From NCBI RefSeq assembly GCF_958298935.1, contig NC_084936.1, forward strand, positions 7,075,501 to 7,139,500: 64,000 bases of DNA, written 5' to 3'. Numbering within the stretch: the stretch's first letter is position 1; each line of letters begins with the position of its first letter. Origin of the DNA: Phragmites australis (taxonomy: Eukaryota; Streptophyta; Magnoliopsida; Poales; Poaceae). Made by a program: the position numbers and the translations under genes. Positions 1 through 11,419 of this stretch are shown here, one piece after another. Under the pieces are notes generated by a model. The model was not told where the DNA came from. It worked only from the letters and a program-made list of their open reading frames with translations, and searched no databases.

Positions 1-324
1 CTGTATTCACTTGAACTACACATATCTAATTGGCCACTGAATTATTAGTAAGGAGCTTCTGAATTATTAGTAACTGAAAGGATTCTGATTGAGTGGAGAA
101 CAATGCAATATCTTAGACCTGCAAAATTACCATTCTTCCATACTTCTAAACTAAGCCACATTGATTTAAGAATTTAATCACCGATCTAAACAACCAAAAT
201 TTCTTGTACATATCTAATTATTAAATTTGCTCATTCCCATGCATAACCATAACTGTTGACAAGTATTGAAAAAAATATTATCCACTGTGCAGCAAAGCAT
301 ATAAAAAAGATGATTAAACTGTAC

Positions 325-1932
325 CTCTCCTGAATGAGCTAATAGGTCCATTGTTCTCACATTTGATAGGCTCCTAAGCATACCATTGCCACCTAAATTA
401 ATACAGCCCTCGCCCCCAAACTTTCCTCCACAATCATTGCTGGGGTCATCCTCACTCTGATTATGGCCTTGGTTGACATACCAGGATGGTTGATCTTTAT
501 ACTCCTCTGCAATCTCACCATAGCCTACAGTACAGTCATCGTCCTCTTCATCACCAGGTTCAGAACAACCAGGATCATAGTAGTCATCAGTATCACGTTC
601 AGGATCAGATTTATTGTCGTTGTTATCATCAGAGTCTTCAGCGCCAGAATGCGCAAAAATGTTATCATCATGATCAGATTCATCATCGATGTTATCATCA
701 GATTCACCATCGCTGTTATCATCAGATTCCGCAGCGCCAGCATAAAAAAAGTCACCATCATGATCAGATTCATCTTGGTCATGCTCATCCTGTGGCCATT
801 GACGATCAGGAGGCAAGCAAGAGTCATCAAGTACAATACTTGCTGTGACTAGGAATTCCATGTTCCGGATCCAAGGAACATATTGAAAAGGTTTGATGCA
901 GCGCAGCGAGACAAGGTTTGGAGCATGAACCCCAGATTCAATAGCGAATTTGCAGCTGTTCAGAGTCAAACACCTCAGCGAGGTGGATCGAATCTCCCTG
1001 CCGTCCACCAAACAATCTTTGAGCTCTAGTTCTTCCAAAAAAGTGCACCTAGACCAGAGCCGCGTGAGGGTGGTGTCATCCAGCTGGACACGCGAGATCT
1101 TCAAGATCTTGAGGTTGCAAGAAACGAGGCCGGGGCAGTCAGGGTACTTACGTGGTGCCCGTTGCTTGATATTGTCTGCTCCTAGTGGTCCCAAGTTCTC
1201 GATCCAGGGAACATATCCAAAAGTTCTGCTGCACCAGAGCGAGACAAGGTTCGGAGCGTAAACTAAGAGGCCTCTGGGGATTTCGCACCTGATCATGGTC
1301 AAACGCTTCAGCAAGGTTGACTGAATCTTCTTGGCCGGTATGCGACAATCCGTAAGCTCTAGCTCCTCCAAACAAGAGCACCTAGAACAGAGCTGCGTGA
1401 GAGTGGTGTCATCCAGCTTGAGATGGATAAGCTTCAAGGTCTTGAGGCGGATCTTGGTGTAGTCGTCGCAGGCAATGAAGCTCATGTACTCTGGCAAAGG
1501 GTACACGGCGTGATGCTTCCCGGAGAGCTCGATTTCCTTCGCGCCGTGCCTGAAGGCGTGGGCAATCCAGGTGTTCGCGTCGCCGTCGTGGGCCTCGTGG
1601 CTCCAGCAGAGGCGGAGCGCGTCCAGCGGCTGGAGCGAGCGCCGGCGGAGCAGCAGGTTCTTGACGAACGAGGCGAACGCCTCTGTCCGGGGCTCGCCCA
1701 AGCCCAGGGCCATGGGGCTGCGGCAGCAGCACGGCTGTCGGATGTCGAGGCGCGACGCATAGGCCCACAGGCCGCCCCACCTCTTCGAGAGCGCGCACGT
1801 TCGCACCGCCTCCCACGCCTTGAGGTGCGACAGGATCCGGATGAGGGTGCGGTCCGAAAGGCCGCTGAGGCGGTCGCTGCAGCCGCCCCCGCCGCTGGAC
1901 GCACCCTGCGCTTCTGCGTCTTTCGGGGGCAT
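325..1932 (-). CDS. F-box/LRR-type protein, first exon (gene continues beyond left edge)
   Basis: Likely substrate-recognition subunit of an SCF ubiquitin ligase. The ATG at 1932 opens a frame whose residues about 19-58 form an F-box (DRLSGLSDRTLIRILSHL, then SKRWGGLW). Two leucine-rich blocks follow, built on the pattern LKLDDTTLTQLCSRCSCLEE / VQLDDTTLTRLWSRCTFLEE and typical of grass F-box/LRR proteins. Residues about 380-490 are a very acidic Asp/Ser/Asn tract with repeated SDDN and ESDHD units. The open frame runs on to 214, but after ...LLAHSGE there is a clear donor GAG|GTACAG at 325/324. The family normally continues with more leucine-rich sequence there, so I end the exon at residue 536 (phase 0). 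The next exon is not visible in bases 1-213 and should lie off the window. The frame is intact. F-box and family are seen; SCF membership is inferred from the family. Confidence 0.85.
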
Positions 1933-2324
1933 TTCGTCGAACGGTTTACCTGCGAGAACACGGCGACCGGCATGAGCACCTCGGGATCAACAAAAAAAAA
2001 ACTCCGCAGCGGGCGCGAGAAACCAAGAACCGCAAGCGGCTGGTGGCATTCCGTCGAAACAGATTCACATCCAAGAACAAGAAGAAGGGGCCGCAAGAGA
2101 ATTTCGCACGGATCAGCAATGGAGCGGAGGAAAGAGGAACTAACCGATATGTTGAGGGGGCTCGCCGGATCGACGAGCGAGTTCTTGGCTCCTTGCTGCC
2201 TCTTCGCCAGAAGCAGAGCAGCCGCTTTGGATTTGCGTCTCGTTTTCGTTGGAGGAGGGAACCAAGGAGGAAGTTGACGCCCAAATGGGAGAGGCGGTGG
2301 CCACCTTGGGCCGGAAAGTGGTAA

Positions 2325-2790
2325 GGGCCTTATATAACTGATTTTACGGGTAAACTGTTAAAAATACGATTGCAATGTCAATTTTACTCCCTGAATTCCC
2401 CTTTCGTGGAAATGATCTAATCGACCTACAAGTATCCTTCTGGCTAGTTCTTGAAGAACATGTGAAGCCAATGGTGAAACATTGGGTAGGGAAGGTGTCG
2501 CCAAAAGTGTCCTCAATGTTACCTGCCACGGATTTAGGTGGTACTCCTTGGGTTTAGAGGGTTAACTTATAGCGTCTTATTTTAGAAAAATATTATATTT
2601 TAAAAGTATTTTTTTAAAAAATCTACACGTATAATTTTTATGTTTTTAAATTAAATATTTTTAAAAATTATCGATGGAAATTTTGACGGATTCTCGGTTA
2701 AAACGATAAGTATTTACTATAAAAATGTGGATTAACAACATAGAACTAAAGATGGAATGTTACATATGCCCGATGTAGATTTGGAGGGGA
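2325..2790. other. AT-rich spacer upstream of the F-box gene
   Basis: I see no gene or recognisable element here. From about 2575 to 2740 the sequence is nearly all A and T with homopolymer runs. It may be a decayed MITE, but I could not define ends. Confidence 0.4.
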
Positions 2791-2862
2791 GCAGCCAATA
2801 GGCACCTAAGAGATGGAGGAAGGTGGGCCCGTGACAAATCTGAAGGGAATCAACTGTCACAC

Positions 2863-2963
2863 AGCAGGATTCGTATCCTCTGACTTTGCTTCGGCAAAGT
2901 TAGAGGTGTCGCTACGAATTACTGTAGCACCTCTGACTTTGCCAAAAGATACGGATCCCACGC
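2863..2963. repeat. Short imperfect inverted repeat with nested hairpin (MITE-like)
   Basis: The sequence TCTGACTTTGC-TTCG-GCAAAGTTAGA forms a tight hairpin. GGCAAAGTTAGAGGTG (about 2893-2908) is again nearly complementary to CACCTCTGACTTTGCC (about 2927-2942). The outer arms GATTCGTATCC and GATACGGATCC are roughly inverted copies. The arrangement resembles a small foldback MITE, but I find no clear target duplication. Confidence 0.4.
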
Positions 2964-3196
2964 AGCAACACAATGTCGTCCATAGAGCTTCTATCGGAAA
3001 AGGCCCTTCTACGACGGACTATCGGTCAGAAAAAAATTTACACGTAGAAAAAGATCCCGGTCTAAGTCTTGTCAGAAAAGGTTTTACCAACCAACATATT
3101 TTTGCCGACCGATAATATGAAAATATTCCTATCACCCAATTGATTTTTGGTCCACAGATAATTTGTTGCCAACAAAAAAAAGTAGAAAAAAAATCT

Positions 3197-3790
3197 AATT
3201 ACTCCCCTAAATTATTCCTAGTGTCCGGATAACCATTCAAACTTTAAAACAGTTTATTTAATCTTCAAACTTTAAATATCATATCACATAACCTATTAGA
3301 ATGATTTTTTTTAGGTGGTTTTGCTGATATGACGATGATTTCACTGATATAGCAGCCTACGATATCATTTTCGTTGACTTAGCAATATACACGTGGCAAA
3401 CAGGCTCACATGTCATATTTTTCTTGGGCACCCTCTCCTGCCAGCCTCTCTCTCCCTCTGGTCGGCCTCTCTATCTGCCTTTCTCTCCCTCCTACTGGCC
3501 TCTCTCTCCCTCTCATAGTCCTTTCTCTCAGACCGGACGACTCATAACATATGCGATGAGCTCTGCCGGTACCCAAGCTAACTCGGTTTCAAAATATGAG
3601 AGAGATGACGTGATAGCCACATAGCAAAAATAGGTGATGTGATAACCACGTCATCAAAACCGTTGTTATAAACTACTTTAAGAGGTTATGTGATCTGATA
3701 TTTAAAGTTTAGATGTTAAATAAATGGTTTTAAAGTTTAGAGGTTATCTAAATATTAAAAATAGTTTATGGAGTAATTTGAACTTTCTCA
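3197..3790. repeat. Foldback (long terminal inverted repeat) element
   Basis: The left arm (about 3197-3300) and right arm (about 3665-3785) are inverted copies of roughly 100 bp. The motif CAAACTTTAAA in the left arm is mirrored by TTTAAAGTTT in the right arm, and ATCACATAACCT is mirrored by AGGTTATGTGAT. The arms agree at most positions with scattered mismatches and small indels. The interior (about 3300-3660) includes a pyrimidine-rich stretch at 3430-3530 and no coding frame of note. This is the shape of a non-autonomous DNA transposon. I could not fix a target-site duplication, so the superfamily is open. Confidence 0.65.
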
Positions 3791-4278
3791 AAAAAAAATA
3801 ATGACGCGACATGTTTATCAAGTACTCATTAATCAGTAGTGCTTAACCTGAATATGGTAGCAGGTTGCTTCCTCGAGCTCCGAGACAGACGGCTCGGTGT
3901 CGCCATCGATCGAGGTGTTCCCTCCTCACGCCGGAGTTCAACCCCAAACCCGTCTGCGTCGTCATCGACGTCAACGGCCTCGTCGCTCAAATCCTCATCA
4001 TCGACTAGCATCAGCAAGGCGGTCGCCGCGATTTGATCATGTGTGTGTGTCCCTGGTGATCTTTTTATGCACGCAAGCTCGTCTATGCATGATTGTTCGA
4101 TCGGTCTGCGCCACTTGCATTGCTGCATGGTTTGAATAAATATTGCCATGTCCTCTGCTCAACGAGTCTCACCGGATGTTGGTGGGCTCTGCCTGCCCTC
4201 AGGTACTTGGGACGAGACGCCAACAGAATCAGAGGGATATAAAATAGTAACTTTTCTAGTGAACTGACAATATAAGAT

Positions 4279-4350
4279 GACCTCGTGGCCTAATGGATAA
4301 GGCGCTCGCCAACGGGGCGGGAGATTGTGCGTTCATTGTGGTAGTGTCTA
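4279..4350 (+). pseudogene. tRNA-Arg(ACG)-like pseudogene with destroyed 3' half
   Basis: The 5' half is excellent: acceptor strand GACCTCG, D-arm GCC-TAATGGATAA-GGC, and anticodon stem CTCGC paired with GCGGG around the loop CAACGGG, giving anticodon ACG. From the variable loop onward it fails. The T-arm should read like GTGGGTTCGAATCCCAC but is GTGCGTTCATTGTGGTA, and the 3' acceptor strand complementary to GACCTCG is missing. A T-run follows at 4351. This is a decayed tRNA gene or the head of a tRNA-derived SINE; no SINE body is recognised. Confidence 0.6.
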
Positions 4351-4379
4351 TTTTTTTCTTCCTTTTCCCCTTTTATTAT

Positions 4380-5157
4380 ATAGTCCCGGCAGTTAGGGTT
4401 GTCCATATCCTCACCATCCAGCACTGTATCAAAAATACAAGCTAAGTGTTAGAAGAAAAGAAATACATATATTAATACGACTCATTGTACATATAATGGC
4501 CAGTACAAAATAAAGAGATCGGTCCTCTCTCTCCTCTCATTTCTCCCACCGGCTCTCTCCTCCCTCTCACCTCCTTTGACTATCTTGTTCTCCTCTCCAT
4601 AGTGCTGAGCTTGCCGCTGGCGAGCCGGTAAAGAACCATGCAAGAGGAGGCGGCACAGATCCATGGTGGCCACGGCTGTCCACAGCAAGGCCAGTACAAG
4701 GAGATTGTCGTGGGCCATCCATGGTGAGGCCAGTACAGGGACCTCGTCGTCGGTCAGATCTGCACCGCCTCCTCTCCGTCAGCCATCGCCAGAGTACCTG
4801 ACGGCCAGATCCACCCCTCGCCTTGTCGGATCCGTGCATGGACGGATTGGCTCCTCATCGGTTGCCATGAGGGAAGGCTCCAACGAATTCATGCAAGACA
4901 GCGTACCAGTCAACCAGATCCACCCCTCCCTCTGTTGAATCCGTATGGGATGAGGTGGATGGGGACTGGATCCAGCGAGGTGAGGGACATCGCCAACTTA
5001 TCCCTTTCTCCCTTCCCACTGCAGCGCTCCAAGCTTCCTGCTCCCATGGCATCCCCGCACCACACGTGACCTCTCTCTCCCCCTCCTCTCCTTGCCCGGC
5101 CTTGTCTCCTCTAGAATCCGAGGTGATCTTTTTGGGAGTTTCCTTGCCGGGCATGTG
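4380..5157. other. Unassigned spacer left of the copia element
   Basis: Short overlapping open frames occur but none shows a recognisable domain. Two imperfect copies of a CCATGGTG...GGCCAGTACA motif lie at about 4660-4740, and CT-rich tracts surround them. This DNA was contiguous with the sequence now starting at 11146 before the copia element inserted, so it belongs to the same ancestral locus as the ACT-domain fragment. Confidence 0.35.
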
Positions 5158-5162
5158 GTTCT

Positions 5163-5917
5163 TGTTGGAAAATAAGGCAAATTTAGATTTAATTTAATCC
5201 ATAAATAATTCATGGGTAAACTGATATGATCATATCATCAAAACATAATCTAAACATGTATACGAAAGCACAATATATGACTAGATCTACTATACTCAAA
5301 ATTAGAAATAACAGGAAATAAAGTACGAGTAATATGGTTTTTACGTACTGGTCCTGCGTTGTGAAGGTTGCTGAAGATGCTGGTTGCACTGTGTTGACGA
5401 CACGATTGATCCTGCTGGTGATGCGACAAATTTATTGATGATGACGGTGGGCAACGCCTAAGCGACTAGGAAGACGACCCGTGGCGAAGAACTTGAGCAG
5501 TTGCACGGAGCGCTTCCAAAAAACCTTATTCACCTTCTCCTGATATAAGATCTCAAGAGCGAGGGTTTCGGAGACCTGCTCTCCCATTCGTCGGTGCACG
5601 CCGACGCTAGGATGGAATAGACTACAGCGGTAGCACAACTAAGAGAGAAAAAGGCAAAACTCTAACTCTTATATAGACTCACGTAATAAGAGCATTCCCA
5701 ATTTTAGAGTTACTCTCAATTAACAATCTATGTTGTATGCGTACCTAATGAGGTGGGGTCCTTACATATATATAGGGAGAAAAACCCACTACCTCTACCG
5801 CCATTAGCAATATGATACAAATAGAGGGTGGGCCTCGAAATGGACCACCTCTTCACAATATGGGCCTTTAAGATTTATTAGGAATTATTACATGGACTAG
5901 TCCCAATAATTCTAACA
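5163..5917 (-). repeat. 3' LTR of the copia element
   Basis: This 755-bp copy begins TGTTGGAAAA and ends TTCTAACA as read on the plus strand. It is the downstream LTR because the coding strand is minus. It is preceded by the target duplication GTTCT. Confidence 0.93.
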
Positions 5918-6599
5918 ATCTCCCACCAGATCTCAAAGTCCTATAGAGAATTGCCAGTTTCTCACTATTGTTTGATATACCGGTGTTTCAGTGGAGACTG
6001 TTAAGTTGAACATCCAACTAGAACATCAAGCTACACTCATTCACATCTTGAACAATGGACTATACCTTAAATTGCAAGTTTTGTGTAAACAAGTTTTACT
6101 TAAAGTGATAACTGATACTTGGCTACCAGTAGGCTACCCTGCGGGTGGAGCATATAAGTCCTACTCTATGGTCTCTTCATGAATTTACTAGAGATCACCC
6201 AAATCTCATAGACTGTGACCAACAGTCAGACTCATATAGGTGTGTTCTTTTAAGAATACCTTGTAGGTCAGCATCTTAGCTACTTAAAGTCAACAAAACA
6301 CATTAAGGCAATAACTAACCTGCCTTACAGATTTCTGAGAGTATTGCATCTTCACTCGAATGGATCAAACAACAAAGGTACTCTCCTCTAGTTAGATCAA
6401 TAGCTTGTTCTTCCTAGGTCCTAATTCACGGCATCTCCGATCACATAGGTTGGGTTACCACTATGGTATAACTCACATGGGTCTTATACACATTTCATTT
6501 GATGCATTATCTATCACACTCCGTGGTAGTCCCTTTGTAAAGGGATCTGCCAGGTTCTTATCTATTTGGATAATCCAAGGTTATCACTCCGGAATCCCT

Positions 6600-8263
6600 C
6601 AATTTTTTGACCGACTTCAATCATCTCTTTACATGCCTTGAGGATTTGTTATTATCCTTATAACTGTTTACTTTGATAATAACTGTCTGATTATCACAGT
6701 TCATAAGGATAGCCGATACTGGTTTCTCAACCAAAGGTAAGTCTATCAACAACTTATGCAACCATTCTACCTCAACAGTGGTTGTGTCTAATACAGTGAG
6801 TTCTGCTTCCATAGTTGACATCATCAAGATGGTCTATTTGCAAGACCTCTATGACACAGCAGCACCACCTAGAGTGAATACATATCCACTTATAGCGTAA
6901 ATCTCATCAGCATCAGATACCTAGTTTGAATCACTATAACCCTCAAGTACCGATAGGTACCCAGAATAGTGAAGATCATAACTCATAGTACCAAGTAAAT
7001 AGCGCATGACTCACTCAAGCGCACACCAATGTTCATCACCCGGGTTAGAAGTAAAATGACTCAATTTGCTCACAGCAAATGACATGTCAGGCCTTATAGC
7101 ACTAGCTAGGTACATGAGTGATCCAATAATCTAAGAGTATCTCAGTTGGTTCCTGCCACTTTTCTTATTTTTTTGAAGTATCATACTGGGATCATAAGGT
7201 GTTGGAGAAGGCTTGCTATCCTGGAAGCCAAAGTGGCTCAAAACCTTCTCAATATAATGAGCTTGTGTAAGAGTAATCTCATTCTCTTCTTTGATTAACT
7301 TCATGTTTAAAATTATATCAGCCTCACCCAGATCTTTCATATCAAAGGTTTAAGATAAGAAAGATTTGACCTCATTAACCATATCAATGTTTGTCCCAAA
7401 TATTAGTATGTCATCAACATACAAGCACAATATAACCCCTCACCCCCACCATGATGATAGTACACATATTTATCTGCCTCATTGATCAAAAAGCCTGCAG
7501 ATGTTAAAGTTCTGTAGAACTTCTCATGCCATTGTTTAGGAGCTTGTTTAAGGCCATGCAAGGACTTTAACAACTTACACATCATGCCTTCTTCACCTTT
7601 TACTACAAACCCATCAGATTGTTCCATATAAATTTACTCGTCCAACTCTCTATTAAGTAAAGCTGTCTCAACATCCATCTGATGAACGATGAGACCATAT
7701 GAGGCAGCCAAGGAAAGTAGCACTCAGATAGTAGTCAATCTCACAACAGGTGAATAAATGTCAAATAAGTCTTCACCTTCCTTTTGGGTATAACTCTTGG
7801 CCACAAGCCAAGCCTTGTACTTTTCAATAGTACCATCGGTCCTAAACTTCTACTTGAACACTCACTTGCAACCCACATGTTTGCAACCATATGGTCGTTC
7901 TGTGATCTCTCAAGTCCCATTTACGAGGATGGAATCCATTTCACTTCGAATAACCTCCTTTCAGTAGTCTACATCTAAAGATACAAACGCTTCTGAAATA
8001 GACTTAGGAGTGTCATCCACAAGATTTACAGTGAAAACATCACTAAAAGACTTTGCAGTCCTTTGTCTCTTACTCCTCCTAGGAGCATCACTGTCATCCT
8101 CCTCGGGATCTTGCTTATGTGTTTGTTCAATAAACTCAATAGGTGGAGTAGGTTCAGAAATTATCTTAGAAGATAGTCTAGATATGCTATGTAAATCTTT
8201 CATAGGAAATATGTGCTCAAAAAACATTGTATCACGAGACTCCATCATTGTATTGATATGCAC
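6600..8263 (-). pseudogene. copia pol remnant: linker, reverse transcriptase and RNase H
   Basis: From high to low coordinates: the integrase-RT linker (RRSKRQRTAKSF, VNLVDDTPKS) at 8263-7961; an RT segment with LLKSLHGLKQAPKQWHEKF at 7627-7403; the catalytic YVDD at about 7415, present but one base out of frame with the preceding segment; then MKDLGEADIILNMKL and QAHYIEKVLSHFGF at 7340-7131. The RNase H end at 6827-6621 carries the copia signature TMEAE and CDNQTVIIKVN. The pieces lie in different frames separated by stops, so no functional polymerase could be made. Confidence 0.85.
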
Positions 8264-8505
8264 GCCAGGTACCCCAGATTTAACTACTAAAAACCTTTAA
8301 GCAATGCTCCTATAAGCATATCTCAAAAAGACACAATCCACTGTTTTAGGTCCAAGCTTGTGCTTTTTAGTTATTGGTACATTGACTTTCAACAAGCATC
8401 CTCAAGTGCGCAAATAAGAAAGTGATGGTTTCCTCCCTTCTCATTCTTCAAATAGGGTTTTCTCCTTATCCTTGAGAGGAACTCTATTCAGGATATGACA
8501 TGAAG

Positions 8506-9318
8506 TCAATAGGGCATCCCCCACCATGCCTTAGATAATCCCACAATGTCTAATATGGCATTAACCAAGTCAGTCAATGTGCGGTTCTTCCTTTTGGCAA
8601 CCTCATTTAACAGGGGTGAATAGGGAGGCGTCCTCTTATGAATAATCTTATATTTCTCATAGAATAAATCAAAATCACTAGAGAAATACTCTCTACCACG
8701 ATCCGATCTAATTCTTTTTATCTTTCTCTCTAGTTGATTCTCAACTTCTGCCTTATAAATTTTAAAGTGATCTAGAGCCCCATCTTTCGTTTTCAACAAA
8801 TAAACATAGCAATATCTAGTCAAAGCATCAATCAAAGTTATAAAATATCTTTTTTCACCCTTCAACAACACGTCTTTTATTTCAAATAGATCTAAATAAA
8901 TGAGTTCTAGAGGTGCCAAATTTCTCTCCTCGGCTGCCTTGTGGGGCTTACGAGGTTGTTTTGATTGCACACAACTATGACACTTACAACCTTTGACCAT
9001 GGAAAAATTTGGAATTAAACTCATGCTGGAAAGTCGAGTCATAGAACCAAAATTCAAATGACATAACCGCGAATACAAAACACTAGCATCATCGTTAACA
9101 TTGCCACAAATATGGTTCACAGACTTATTGCTGAAATTAGAAAGGAAAAAACGAAACAGGTCTCCGCACTCATAGCCTTTACCAATAAATTGTCCATGCT
9201 TGGACACTACTACTTTATTAGACTCTAATGCCACCTTAAACCTGTCTCTACAAAGAAGAGAGCTACTAACTAGATTCTTATTCATTATAGGGACATGCTG
9301 CACGTTCCTCAGCTGCAT
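8506..9318 (-). pseudogene. copia integrase remnant (GAG-pre-integrase plus rve core)
   Basis: A 270-residue open frame carries the GAG-pre-integrase zinc module (LCHLNFG...CKCHSC) and the integrase catalytic core (LIYLDLFEI, SDRGREY). The motif usually reading SPQQNGVAERKNRTL appears as SPLLNEVAKRKNRTL. The frame is the longest intact piece of the element but is cut off from RT by stops. In the family it inserts the cDNA; here it is a relic. Confidence 0.85.
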
Positions 9319-9599
9319 GATCTTTCCCTAAGTAAACTTCACATCTACTGTGCCAACACCATGAACTGAAGCATGTGACCCATTCCCTATTAGGACAGAA
9401 GAATTATAGATGACCTAATAAAAAGAGAACATTGAGATATCAACACACACATGAATATTGGCCTATGTATCAATCCACCAATTAGTAGATTGAAATACTG
9501 AAAACATTAAAGGTAAATTTTTATACCCCGTAGCTCCATTTCAGCTTCTCCAATGACCACCACATTAGCAGTCTTTAAGTTCTATTTTTGTGGAGCCTT

Positions 9600-10262
9600 T
9601 CTTCCTTTGCGGTCTAGACAATCTTTAGCGAAACATCCAATCTCACCGCACTCAAAGCAAGACAATTTTACTGTATTTATCTTCTTCTTCTTGAATGTGG
9701 TAGTTTTGTTTGGCTCATTATATTTCCCTTTGTTGTTATTGTGGAAGGGTTTTTACACCATATTGGCGCTAGTCTGTCTCTCGCCTCCTTTTAGATTCAC
9801 ATCTTTAGCCCGAGCTTTCTTCTCAACATCAAGAGTCGCGATCAAACTCTCAAAAGTAATCTCTTGTCTCTTGTGCTTTAGAACAATGGAAAAGTTTCTC
9901 CACGAAGGAGATAATTTGGCAACGATGTCTCTAGCCACAAACTTGTCGTGTACATTGATCTTGAGGAGATCGAATTTCTTCACGATGCACTGAACCTCAT
10001 GAGCCTGCTCGATAATCTTGTAGTTATGATACTGCTCCATGATATACAGTTCACTTCCTATATCTGATGCACCAAATTTAACATTCAGTGTATTCCACAG
10101 CTCATTCACGCTTTGTATGTGCATGTACATATCACAAAGACGGTTACTAAGAACGTTAAGAATGCATCCTACAAATAGTATATTGGCATCTATGAATGAC
10201 TTTTTCTGCTCAGTAGTAAGGATTCCTTTCGGCTTACCATTAGCCACCCAGTAGATATTCAT
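9600..10262 (-). pseudogene. copia gag remnant with zinc knuckle
   Basis: The frame from 10262 to 9753 begins MNIYWVANGKPKG and matches the gag capsid-like (UBN2-type) region of plant copia elements (ELWNTLNVKFG, MEQYHNYKI, VAKLSPSWRNF). Downstream, at about 9645-9600, another frame holds a zinc knuckle reading CFECGEIGCFAKDC. The usual histidine is replaced by cysteine. Stops separate the two parts. Confidence 0.85.
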
Positions 10263-10391
10263 GGCTATCAGTCATATAGTGATCTTGACTTACAATCTCT
10301 TAAAGTGCACATCAGAAAACTTGTTTGGCTTTAGTGCATCAACAAATCCAGCTATTAATAAACCTAAGTGCCAACAATAAGGTTTTTGAAT

Positions 10392-11145
10392 TGTTGGAAA
10401 AATAAGGCACAATTAGGTTTAATTTAATTCATAAATAATTCATGAGTAAACTGATATGATCATATCATCAGATCATAATCTAGACATATGTATGAAAACA
10501 TAACATATGACTAGATCTGCTATACTCAAAATTAGGAATCACAAGAAATAAAATACGAGTAATATAGTTTTTATGTACTGGTCCTGTATTGTGAGGGTTG
10601 CCGAAGATGCTGGTTGCACTGTGTTGACAGCACGATTAATCTTGCTGCTGACGCGTCGAATTTGTTGACGATGATAGCGGGTAGCGCTAAGCGAATAGAA
10701 AGACGAGTCGTGGTGAAGAACTTGAGCAGTCGTACGGAGCGCTTTCCAAAAACCTTATTTACCATCTCTCGATGCAAGATCTCAAGAGCAAGGGTTTCAG
10801 AGATCTGCTCTCTCATTCGCCGATGCACGCTGACGTCGGGATAGAATAGACTATATCGACAGCACAACTGAAAGAGAAAAAGACAAAACCTTAACTCTTA
10901 TATAGACTCACGTAATTAGAGGGTTTCTAATTTTAAAGGTACTCTCAATTAACAGTCTATGCTGTATACGTACCTAATAAGGTGAAAGTCCTTACATATA
11001 TATAAGGAAAATACCCTCTATCTCTACTTGTATTAACAATATGATACTAATAGAGATTGTGTCTCAATATAGATCACCTCTTCGTAATATAGACTTTAAG
11101 ATTTATTAGAAATTATTATATTGGTCAGCTCCAATGATTTTAACA
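10392..11145 (-). repeat. 5' LTR of the copia element
   Basis: This 754-bp copy begins TGTTGGAAAAA and ends TTTTAACA on the plus strand, followed by the target duplication GTTCT. It is the upstream LTR for the minus-strand element. Confidence 0.93.
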
Positions 11146-11419
11146 GTTCTTGCACTGCTCCGCTGCCGCGCCGACGATGCGTTGCGTCGCGTGTGAACAT
11201 GGGACGCGTTCCTCGTGTTGTCCATTTCACTTCCTTTTTTTCTTTCTGTTCTTGGCTTGCCCTGTTTCCGATTAGATCTGCTTTTCTTACCTTGTGTATC
11301 TTAATCCCTGCAGATTTCCTCTAGGGAGGCGATAAATAAGACCAAGTAAAAGGAGAAGTCCTGTTCTTGAGGCGATTGCGGCCAGGAAAGCCAGCGGCGT
11401 GCTCGCTGCGTCCTCGGCG

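Larger units (their letters stand above)
5163..11145 (-). mobile_element. Complete but decayed Ty1/copia LTR retrotransposon
   Basis: The element is 5,983 bp, bounded by LTRs at 5163-5917 and 10392-11145, each starting TG and ending CA. The 5-bp target duplication is perfect (GTTCT at 5158-5162 and 11146-11150). On the minus strand the order is gag, zinc knuckle, integrase, reverse transcriptase, RNase H, which is the copia order. Next to the 3' LTR a purine-rich tract (CTGGTGGGAGAT) serves as a polypurine-tract candidate; I could not recognise a standard tRNA-iMet primer site next to the 5' LTR. Stops and frameshifts break pol in several places. The two LTRs differ at about 20 of their first 200 aligned bases by my count, so the insertion is old. 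Confidence 0.95.

Noticed and set aside
1423..2277. Long plus-strand open frame opposite the F-box gene
   Set aside because: It is the GC-rich antisense shadow of the F-box exon and shows no domain.
3829..4149. Overlapping open frames on both strands near 4 kb
   Set aside because: Low-complexity Ser/Asp stretches that mirror each other on opposite strands; no family words and no splice structure.
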